Notes under the pieces: generated by a model
Databases searched by the model: none
Told to the model about the DNA's origin: nothing
What the model saw: only the letters and a program-made list of their open reading frames with translations
Source of the DNA: Adelphocoris suturalis
Lineage: Eukaryota; Arthropoda; Insecta; Hemiptera; Miridae
Assembly (NCBI GenBank): GCA_030762985.1
Contig: CM061047.1
Coordinates: 60,329,798-60,393,797, forward strand
DNA length: 64,000 nt
Direction: 5' to 3'
Shown: in pieces, positions 57,249 through 64,000 of the stretch
How positions within the stretch are numbered: position 1 is the first letter of the stretch
Layout of the letters: each line of letters opens with the position of its first letter
Position numbers and translations under genes: made by a program

Positions 57249-58230
57249 AATGGTGACCCCGCCTTTGAACAGGCTTAACACGGAGCATTTCGTTCCCTCT
57301 TATGAAGCTAGTGGATTTCAGGGAACCACTGCGGGCGTGCGACCCCCGCCGGGCCTCTACGCCCCACATCTCACGCAACAACCCTCTACACAAAGTGGCT
57401 TTCGAGCACTTTTAGAGGAGATGGGAGATTATCAAAAACCAATCTTCCAAAAGAAGAATATCGATCGTGCACTCGCCGAGTTCGATCAATACTGCGTGCG
57501 AAAACACCTGAGAACGCAGAACGAATGCTTCTCAGCTATATACAAGTGGGTACCAGAAGAAATGAGGGAAGCTATCGACTCAGCTTACCTCACGGCACCC
57601 CACGCACCCTACGAAGAGGCCAAACAGCGCCTACAGCGAGAATATGGGTTGTCCTTACAGGACAGGCTCCTCGCACTCGAGGACCCCGCATCTCTCGCCA
57701 AAAAACCCAGCACCAAGTACCACGAAATGTACTCTAAAGCTGTTGGGTACTTTTCAGAAGCTCTGATCACTCAAAAGTGGATCGAGACTCTACCCATCGA
57801 AGCACGAGGTATGGTCGCAGCTCAGCCTACCACGACCGCCCGGCTCGACCTAGCTGATACGCTACACGCGTACAAAACAGAGAATACCTCTCTAAACATA
57901 CGAGGAGTAGAATCTACTCCGAAACCCATGAAAACTGGTTTCAAAAAGGCCCTCTCACAACAAGCTGAGTTCAAACCCCAACCAGTAGAGAGTAGGCCTC
58001 ACAAACCGACGGCCTATGTCTGTCGAAACCACGCACGTTTCGGTAACGAAACTCGCAAATGTGCAGACCCAGAACACTGCACTTGGAAGGCAAACACTGC
58101 TTCCAAAACTAGCAAAAAGGCAGCGACTATAAGCCAGCCTAAAACCTGGGTTTCAAACGAAAATACTCAGAGATCGGTACAAGAAAGTACCGTTCCAACC
58201 TCCGACGTAGAGAGTTCGGAAAACGAATAA
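56599..58230 (+). CDS. gag: Gag, open from within the 5' LTR
   Basis: Gag forms the particle that packages the element RNA. The frame starts with ATG 56599 inside the LTR and runs 543 residues. Residues 1-216 are LTR-encoded, low in recognisable domains and rich in Pro, Ser, Thr and Tyr. The primer-binding site encodes MVTPP, and Met218 there is an alternative start that would give a conventional Gag of about 326 residues. Residues about 285-440 look like the capsid of CsRn1-type Gag (FSAIYKWVPEEMREAIDSAY, later LAKKPSTKYHEMYSKA and WIETLPIEARGMV). Residues about 474-493 hold a C-x2-H-x9-C-x5-C knuckle (CRNHARFGNETRKCADPEHC), the CHCC variant of this clade. It overlaps Pol by about 88 nt in another frame. 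Which start is used cannot be told from sequence. Confidence 0.85.
   Translation: MERRPSYFLMQGEVDDGAAGPPSPRSATCTLPGQSAGPSDGSRLDPHDEIAFSPNVFTKETLAQASTTQKFEDTFQTRSEVDHYDSTKLSEYPRYSTQAYPADPSVKYTPNVQKTKDTFQYLNQAQHIPPTDINLRPEYYKTAQYQTDRTQHPLCEPSAPRGCDTNYLSVHPAKQADLDGFAHIPYRNNPGTNPHNQNINVPLGLPTPSKTYLNPLQMVTPPLNRLNTEHFVPSYEASGFQGTTAGVRPPPGLYAPHLTQQPSTQSGFRALLEEMGDYQKPIFQKKNIDRALAEFDQYCVRKHLRTQNECFSAIYKWVPEEMREAIDSAYLTAPHAPYEEAKQRLQREYGLSLQDRLLALEDPASLAKKPSTKYHEMYSKAVGYFSEALITQKWIETLPIEARGMVAAQPTTTARLDLADTLHAYKTENTSLNIRGVESTPKPMKTGFKKALSQQAEFKPQPVESRPHKPTAYVCRNHARFGNETRKCADPEHCTWKANTASKTSKKAATISQPKTWVSNENTQRSVQESTVPTSDVESSENE
57251..57261 (+). other. Primer-binding site, tRNA-Trp type
   Basis: tggtgaccccg is complementary to the 3' end of insect tRNA-Trp, the primer used by CsRn1-clade elements. 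The match weakens after 11 nt (cc instead of ac). It lies inside the open gag frame and overlaps an in-frame ATG at 57250. Confidence 0.8.
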
Positions 58231-61200
58231 CTGCCAGTGTATCTGAGCCTATACACCGGCAGTCTACTGAGTATAAAAGGCTTTTTTTCAAGTGCAAACT
58301 AAATGGCACTGAATTTCTCATCGACACGGGAGCAGAAGTGAACATTCTGCCCCACAATGTCACAAAAAAATTGGGCTTAAAAATTCGTAAGTCCAACGTT
58401 AAGCTCACAGCAGCTAACGGAGCCCCTATAGACACACTAGGGCGAGCTGACACGACAATTAACATCGGCCTCGGAGACATGACCACCGATTTTATGATCA
58501 CGAAAGTTGATCTAGCGATCCTAGGTATACCATTCCTCGAGTCTTGGGATATCGGAATACGGGTCAAACACAAGTACATTTATAAAGATAAAATAAAGAG
58601 CTATGCCGATCAAAAAATAGCTGCAGTCATGAACAAAAAATTCACTGACGAACAAATAGCAGCTACTATCCCTCATCGTGACAATAACCCTCAACCAGAG
58701 GACGTGCAAATCACGGAGGACGAAAACATTCGCTCTATCATTGACAAATACAATGATAAAATGAGCAAACTTCAAGGAAAGTGGAAAAACAACGGGGTTT
58801 ACCACCGTATAACCACGGAAGGAACACCAGTACACTTCCGAGCAAGACCCATGGCGGGCGAAAAACGGGCTCAAGTCAAAAGTACTTTTGACAAAATGCT
58901 TTCAGAAGGCATAATTGCACCATCAGATTCCGAATGGGCATCCCCGTTACACTGTGTGCCAAAAAAAGACGGGTCATGGAGAATCACCGGCGACTACCGT
59001 TTCCTGAACGCGAAAACGAAGAAAGACGCCTACCCTCCTCCTCACATTCGCTCTTTCCAAGCGAATTTACATGATACACGAATCTATTCGACAATAGATT
59101 TAAAATCGGCATATTATCATATTCCGATGCACCCAGATGACGCTCATAAAACTGCAATTATTACACCTTTCGGTCTTTATGAGTTTAAGAAAATGAGCAT
59201 GGGTTTGGCCGGAGCGGCTCAAACATGGCAAAGATACATGGACAGCATCATGCGAAAATTTGATTTCGCATTTGTATACCTAGATGACATCCTGGTGGCT
59301 TCTAAAAATTATAAAGAACACATGAACCACCTCAAACAAATTTTTGACAAGCTAGGGGAACACGGACTTCGAGTAGGTTTTGATAAATGCATTTTTTCAA
59401 AACCTACCGTCGATTTCCTAGGTTTCACTATCTCGAAAGAAGGGATAATTCCTAAACGAGATAAAATAGAAGCCATAGAACAATTTCCTAGGCCAATAGA
59501 CGTACGAAGTCTACGCAGATTCCTAGGTATGTGTGGTTTCTACCGAGCATGCTCAAGTAAATTCGCTCACACGGCACAACCTCTGTATGACTCCATTCAG
59601 TCAAACAAAAAAAATGACAAAACACCTATCGAATGGACATCAGAGAGAGAAAAAGCTTTCAACAGCTTAAAACAAGCAATGATTAAAGCTACATTACATA
59701 ATATCGCTCATCCACACCCTACAGCAGAGTGGAGATTAGTCTGCGACGCATCCGACACACACATCGGAGCGGCACTAGAGCAGGAAATTACAGACAAACA
59801 CGGCTCGAAATCTTACCAACCATTGGGATTTTTCAGTAAAGAAATTCCGGAACAATGGAAGAATAAAGCATCATTCGACAAAGAGATGTTCGCCGTTTAC
59901 CAAGCTTGCATTCATTGGCACAATGACTTGGACGGCCGATCTTTTCATATTTGTTCAGATCACAAGCCTCTGCTAGGCACGATGCTTAAGAAAAATGCAC
60001 ATTTTTCTAAAATGAGATTAAGATGGCTAACATACATCTCTCAAATGACGAGTGACATTCGTCATATACCCGGAGAGAACAACGTCGTCGCCGACGCACT
60101 CTCCAGACCCTTCGATCCAGTTGAAATTCAAACAAAATCGATTTCAACCCAAACTGACGAGGGTCCACCCATAGCCGAAATTTCGCAAATTACGGCTGCA
60201 ATAGAGTGCAATCTTCTACTGCACATTTCAAATGCACAAATTCGTTCTCCCCCTAACGCAGAGGACAAATTGAAACTCACACAAGTTGAATTCCCTCAAG
60301 GAGAAATTTGGTGTAACCTAGACCTAGGACACCCAAGACCTTATATTCCAAACGAAATAAGGCAAGAAATAATCAGCCAAATTCACAATTTGGGACACCC
60401 AGGTATACACTCTACAGTGTATAAAGTTAAACAAAGATATTTTTGGCACGGACTCCGTGCAGATGTCTCCAACTGGGTCCGAGCGTGCGAAACTTGCCAA
60501 CGAGCAAAAATCACTCGCTCCGTGAAGCTCCCTTACTCCGAATTTGAAACGGCTAACAAATTTTCACATGTACACGTTGATATTACCGGACCCTTACCTT
60601 TAGCTAAAGGAGGGAAACGTTACATTTTAATGATGGTTGATAGAGCAACGGGTTGGCTAGAGGCAGTCCCTCTTAACAACATCGAAACAGCCACGATCAC
60701 AAACGCCTTTATCAATATTTGGGTAGCTTCAAAGGGCGTACCTAAATACATCACAAGTGATCAAGGCACACAATTCGAATCAGATCTATTCAATTCCATT
60801 ATGGAACGTCTCGGAGTAAAACATACTCACACGTTACCATACAAACCATCAACAAACGGAATGGTAGAACGCAGAAATAGATCTTTGAAAGAGGCTCTCA
60901 AAGCACAAAACGAAAATTGGCTCGACGCACTTCCAAAAGTTCTACTCGCCATGCGTACGGCAGTAGACCCAGCAACGGAAACTACACCGTTCCAAAAAGT
61001 TTACGGAATTGACGTACCACTCCCAGGAGACATTTTCGTAACTTCTACAAACCTTTCGGAGCCTCTCTTCTTCCGGCCTACGCATATTAAACATAATAAT
61101 ACGAAATATGCCGTAAACATGCCCAAAAATTTGGATACATGTACACATGTCTATATCAGAGTGCCCACACAGCTCACCTCTCTGCAATGTCCTTACACGG

Positions 61201-62081
61201 GACCATTCAAAGTGGTTAAAAGAGATAAGTTTTCGGTTACAGTGCAAATTGGCGAACATACGAAAAAAGTTCCCAAACAGCAAATAAAACCAGCTTACAC
61301 TCTAAAAACAGACGAAGCTGTGTCACTAAACAAAAATCAGGCAGAAAATAAGGAGGAGACTCCCCGAAAATCTGCCAGAAGGCACGTCCCCTCTACCAAA
61401 TTCGACGAGAGGTGGGTGACGGCGCTCGAAACACCCCAGCCGGCGTCGTCGTTAATAACACGACGTCTTGGGGGGGCGCCTGTGGTGAAAACCACCCCCT
61501 CTTGTCAACAGCCCTTTTCAGGGCTACCAAAAAGAGGTAGACACAACACAAAAATATTTACAAGACGTCGAGTTATAACTCCGTCAAACAAAATATTTCA
61601 CCAGAGAGAAAATACGAAATTCTCTCTCAAAAGTGAAATATTAACTAATAACATACAAGGCGACCTCCCTAGACACTTACTGGGCGAGAGAGACGCGACA
61701 AGTATCTCGAACCAAGTCGCCTTGAATGAGAAAACTCAAACAGAAAATCAAACGTCCTCTAAAACTAACAAGGACAATTCAAACAAGCCTACTCGCCAAT
61801 CAGAAACACTGATTACACGAGAGACAATAGGCGAACCAACCAAGAGGCGGCAAGCAACCACCTCTGGTCCAGCAGCCACCCCGGGGACCCCGTCTGAACA
61901 ACTGACGCAGAGAAAGCACCCGAGGTCCCCGTCTAAACTCAAGGTCGTCGGCTCCGCGACGGACGCTCGTAAGCCACCCCCGGGGACCCCGTCGCAGCGA
62001 CGGACGTGGGGAAACCAACCCGGAGGACCAGCTCAGCTATCATACTCGCAGATACTGAGAAAACAATGTGCGAGCCAATGA
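58143..62081 (+). CDS. pol: Pol polyprotein: protease, RT, RNase H, integrase, LTR-encoded tail
   Basis: The frame is open from 58143 (after taa at 58140) to 62081, in the -1 frame relative to Gag, so frameshifting or reinitiation is needed. Domains in order: aspartic protease FLIDTGAEVNILP (about 58314) with LGIPFLESWD; RT with WASPLHCVPKKDGSWRITGDYR (about 58936), YSTIDLKSAYYHIP and the catalytic YLDDILV (59275); RNase H with LVCDASDTHIGAAL (about 59737) and the HICSDHKPL block; integrase zinc finger LGHPGIHS...CETC (about 60390-60500); the core triad in HVDITGPLP (60571), TSDQGTQFES (60755) and NGMVERRN (60853). The integrase C-terminus ends near 61440. The frame then crosses the polypurine tract and runs 200 codons into the 3' LTR: a basic, Thr/Pro/Lys/Arg-rich, probably disordered tail. 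All key residues seen are intact. Confidence 0.92.
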   Translation, partial: NLGFKRKYSEIGTRKYRSNLRRREFGKRITASVSEPIHRQSTEYKRLFFKCKLNGTEFLIDTGAEVNILPHNVTKKLGLKIRKSNVKLTAANGAPIDTLGRADTTINIGLGDMTTDFMITKVDLAILGIPFLESWDIGIRVKHKYIYKDKIKSYADQKIAAVMNKKFTDEQIAATIPHRDNNPQPEDVQITEDENIRSIIDKYNDKMSKLQGKWKNNGVYHRITTEGTPVHFRARPMAGEKRAQVKSTFDKMLSEGIIAPSDSEWASPLHCVPKKDGSWRITGDYRFLNAKTKKDAYPPPHIRSFQANLHDTRIYSTIDLKSAYYHIPMHPDDAHKTAIITPFGLYEFKKMSMGLAGAAQTWQRYMDSIMRKFDFAFVYLDDILVASKNYKEHMNHLKQIFDKLGEHGLRVGFDKCIFSKPTVDFLGFTISKEGIIPKRDKIEAIEQFPRPIDVRSLRRFLGMCGFYRACSSKFAHTAQPLYDSIQSNKKNDKTPIEWTSEREKAFNSLKQAMIKATLHNIAHPHPTAEWRLVCDASDTHIGAALEQEITDKHGSKSYQPLGFFSKEIPEQWKNKASFDKEMFAVYQACIHWHNDLDGRSFHICSDHKPLLGTMLKKNAHFSKMRLRWLTYISQMTSDIRHIPGENNVVADALSRPFDPVEIQTKSISTQTDEGPPIAEISQITAAIECNLLLHISNAQIRSPPNAEDKLKLTQVEFPQGEIWCNLDLGHPRPYIPNEIRQEIISQIHNLGHPGIHSTVYKVKQRYFWHGLRADVSNWVRACETCQRAKITRSVKLPYSEFETANKFSHVHVDITGPLPLAKGGKRYILMMVDRATGWLEAVPLNNIETATITNAFINIWVASKGVPKYITSDQGTQFESDLFNSIMERLGVKHTHTLPYKPSTNGMVERRNRSLKEALKAQNENWLDALPKVLLAMRTAVDPATETTPFQKVYGIDVPLPGDIFVTSTNLSEPLFFRPTHIKHNNTKYAVNMPKNLDTCTHVYIRVPTQLTSLQCPYTGPFKVVKRDKFSVTVQIGEHTKKVPKQQIKPAYTLKTDEAVSLNKNQAENKEETPRKSARRHVPSTKFDERWVTALETPQPASSLITRRLGGAPVVKTTPSCQQPFSGLPKRGRHNTKIFTRRRVITPSNKIFHQRENTKFSLKSEILTNNIQGDLPRHLLGERDATSISNQVALNEKTQTENQTSSKTNKDNSNKPTRQSETLITRETIGEPTKRRQATTSGPAATPGTPSEQLTQRKHPRSPSKLKVVGSATDARKPPPGTPSQRRTWGNQPGGPAQLSYSQILRKQCASQ
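61470..61480 (+). other. Polypurine tract
   Basis: A G7 run followed by cgcc lies directly before the TGTGG start of the 3' LTR. It is the likely plus-strand primer site and lies inside the Pol frame (LGGAP). Confidence 0.6.
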
Positions 62082-63341
62082 GATTACACAGTCGAATTAA
62101 TGAAATTAAGCGGACCAATCAGGAGGCGGCAGGAGGCGGCCACCTCCCTATAAATACCCCGCTCGGAGCCTCCGAAATTCATTCTACTCTCCGCTCTCGA
62201 CGACGACACCTCGAAGTACGAAGATTTCTACACGCTCTACGCTGACGAACCTTCTGCATCCCGAGTTCATCTCAAGAACGGCTTCCTACTGCTTTCTACA
62301 AGGCCTACCTTCTCTCCACACAGATCTCGCATTGGCATCTACGAGTCCAGTGATTATTCATCCTGCTCATTGCCCAACGTAGTTCATCTGTCAGGACGCC
62401 ACCCGGTACATCTATCGATATTCTCTTTAGATCGTACGCCCGCTGGGACGTTCCTAGTCGTGTCACCCGGGTTTCGTAGCACTAAGCTCGTCACCGACCG
62501 CTGGGGCACGCCGGTAAATTACTCAGCTCATCCGCTCTAATTTACCGTCCAAGGAAGTCTTTTTCAAGACTACAAGGTAGGACCCTGACATACGAGCAAA
62601 GGAAAGAAGCTCTGTCAAGCGAGTCCACCTTCTAAGCCCTCTATTTCTATACATAGAGGCATCGAAACGAGCTAATAACTCGGCTATTTCGATGGAACGT
62701 CGGCCGTCTTATTTCCTCATGCAAGGGGAGGTAGACGACGGCGCGGCCGGGCCTCTTAGCCCCCGCAGCGCTACCTACACGCTGCCCGGCCAATCCGCCG
62801 GTCCCAGCGACGGCTCAAGGCTCGATCCTCACGACGAGATCGCCTTCTCACCTAACGTATTCACGAAGGAAACGTTAGATCAAGCCTCGCCTATACAAAA
62901 GATCGAGGATACCTTTCAGACCCGCTCTGAAGTCAATCATTATGATTCGACCAAGCTTTCCGAATACCCACGATATTCGACACAAGCCTACCCGGCCGAT
63001 CCGAGTGTCAAATACACTCCAAATGTACAAAAAACAAAGGATACTTTTCAGTACCTCAACCAAGCTCAACATATTCCTCCTACAGATATAAATCTTAGGC
63101 CGGAATATTACAAAACGGCTCAATACCAAACTGATCGAACCCAGCACCCACTATGCGAGCCCAGTGCTCCACGCGGCTGCGACACGAACTATCTCTCAGT
63201 TCATCCCGCCAAGCAAGCTGACCTTGACGGATTCGCTCACATTCCTTACAGGAATAACCCGGGGACTAACCCGCATAATCAGAATATAAATGTCCCACTT
63301 GGTCTACCTACACCAAGTAAAACATATTTAAATCCACTACA
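61481..63341 (+). repeat. 3' LTR, 1861 bp
   Basis: About 99% identical to 55384-57248. Positions 61481-62081 continue the Pol frame. The ORF at 62692, equal to the Gag N-terminus, stays open to the LTR end and then stops in flanking DNA at about 63396. Confidence 0.95.
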
Positions 63342-63424
63342 TATACGATTTACTGCACTTGTTCCACAACTCTTCTCTTTTTTTGTATTTCACTAATAAT
63401 AAGATCGCAGTCAATACCTGCCAT
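63342..63424 (-). pseudogene. MADF-domain exon of the Harbinger element, 5' part
   Basis: It starts at ATG 63424-63422 in gaaATGG context and reads MAGIDCDLIISEIQK. One extra A in an A7 run (63378-63384) then shifts the frame; in the next frame REELWNKCSKS follows up to the LTR insertion. The D-L-I-I-x-E-I...L-W pattern is the start of a MADF (Myb/SANT-like) domain, the DNA-binding partner protein encoded by PIF/Harbinger elements. Its continuation is at 55316-55383. Confidence 0.6.
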
Positions 63425-63701
63425 TTCCAGGGAAAGAATTATAATAATACGGGATCACAAACAAAACTTGAAAACACAAATATAACCTTCCCGGCAGCGC
63501 GACCAGGCGAGCGCGCGACCAAAATCAAACCAGTTTGAAAATCAAACCCGAGCGTGTGACCTCATCGCGAATCGCGGCGTCGGGCGGTGGCACGTAGGAC
63601 ACTTCGTTTGTTTTACCTTGTTTGAAATCAGCTGGTCGCTCGCTCGCACGCGCGGGTCGCTCGCTCGCGCGCTTCGGTCTTCCACGTAGGACACGGCCTA
63701 A

Positions 63702-64000
63702 GAATATTTTCTTCTTGCAGCCTTTGCTAACTTCTCAACACAACTTTGCCGTTTAGCTACCTACATTACCCTTCACATATTCCCCCTTTTGGTTTTCAGG
63801 TCCAATTGTACCTCTCAGCGATAATCATGTACTATTATTAAATTCTCAACAAAAATGGGAGTACATGGTGTGACATTGGCATGCAATCTTGAGCTGATTT
63901 ACTACCCTAAGCTAAGCTGAACACCTCTATATAATTCGGTTTTCTAGTTTCCTAATAGTTATAGTTGTAACTGTCAGCACGTCTACCTGCATAGGTGTGG
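63702..64000. other. Right flank, nothing recognised
   Basis: AT-rich sequence outside the Harbinger element's TAA duplication. No gene or repeat was identified. Confidence 0.45.

Larger units (their letters stand above)
55384..63341 (+). mobile_element. Ty3/Gypsy LTR retrotransposon, CsRn1/Kabuki-like, near intact
   Basis: The element is 7958 bp, with LTRs at 55384-57248 and 61481-63341 that start TGTGGTGA and end CCACTACA. A direct 5-bp duplication tatac (55379-55383 and 63342-63346) proves insertion. Two base pairs after the 5' LTR, tggtgaccccg (57251-57261) matches the 3' end of insect tRNA-Trp, and the CHCC zinc knuckle in Gag matches the CsRn1 clade. A G7 polypurine stretch precedes the 3' LTR. 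Gag and Pol are open. No envelope gene is seen. The LTRs differ at about 16 positions plus one 4-bp indel (about 0.9%), so the insertion is recent. Confidence 0.95.
54718..63698 (-). mobile_element. PIF/Harbinger-type transposon interrupted by the LTR element
   Basis: The outer ends are inverted: cgccgtgtcctacctggacg at 54718, and ggccgtgtcctacgtggaag read inward from 63698 on the other strand. TAA flanks both sides (54715-54717 and 63699-63701), the TWA duplication expected of PIF/Harbinger. Removing the LTR element (55384-63341) and one tatac leaves about 1.02 kb. The minus strand then holds a promoter-like GC-rich end, one MADF-type exon, an intron start and a residual interior, so it is an internally deleted non-autonomous copy. 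A one-ended relative is at 36477-36735. Confidence 0.75.

Noticed and set aside
58200..58230. Slippery heptamer for gag-pol frameshifting near tcg gaa aac gaa
   Set aside because: It does not fit X XXY YYZ in the Gag frame; the mechanism stays open.
61481..63396. A second, truncated retrotransposon downstream of the first
   Set aside because: The repeated block ends exactly at CCACTACA followed by the tatac duplication, so it is the 3' LTR of one element, not a new copy.

Overview
This 64 kb window is nuclear DNA from an arthropod, most likely an insect. It is AT-rich and intron-rich, and it is crowded with eukaryotic transposable elements: LINEs, a Ty3/Gypsy LTR element, BEL/Pao and copia scraps, PIF/Harbinger, a Helitron and TIR/MITE elements. 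Two host genes are recognisable: the cell-cycle kinase Wee1 and mitochondrial ribosomal protein S17. Frequent GGTACCTAC-type words would fit a hemipteran or lepidopteran, but I cannot place the species. There are no operons, Shine-Dalgarno sites, CRISPR arrays or rRNA genes.

Layout. 1-5 kb: dispersed repeats and a decayed RTE-type LINE (2250-3745). 5.5-9.4 kb: a (TA)n tract, a small MITE with perfect 44-bp arms, and two local tandem duplications. 9.7-11.4 kb: a deleted PIF/Harbinger element with a 3-bp CTG target duplication, whose empty site survives in a paralogous repeat nearby. 12-15 kb: no gene seen. 15.8-16.9 kb: a non-autonomous Helitron with a minisatellite-like interior. 18.4-20.5 kb: two unrecognised protein-like stretches. 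20.8-24.2 kb: a CR1/Jockey-like LINE on the minus strand, broken by stops and frameshifts. 24.8-28.1 kb: an inverted-repeat element and a 0.33 kb direct duplication.

The centre (28.9-45.2 kb) is Wee1 on the minus strand: nine coding exons that join in phase to a 557-residue protein, with E2F-like and YY1-like sites just upstream. Its introns host a family of fold-back MITEs, a BEL/Pao integrase relic, a copia gag scrap and a Harbinger end. From 46 to 51 kb lie two opposed 3' ends of one LINE family and a 650-bp MITE with an 8-bp target duplication. mRpS17 follows at 51774-52244 as a single-exon plus-strand gene.

The right end (54.7-63.7 kb) is a nest. A PIF/Harbinger-type element with TAA target duplication and an interrupted MADF-domain exon was split by a nearly intact Ty3/Gypsy element of CsRn1/Kabuki type (55384-63341, TSD tatac). 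This LTR element is the most unusual object in the window. Its 1.86 kb LTRs are largely protein-coding: gag opens inside the 5' LTR and reads through the tRNA-Trp primer-binding site, and pol reads through the polypurine tract and about 600 nt into the 3' LTR.
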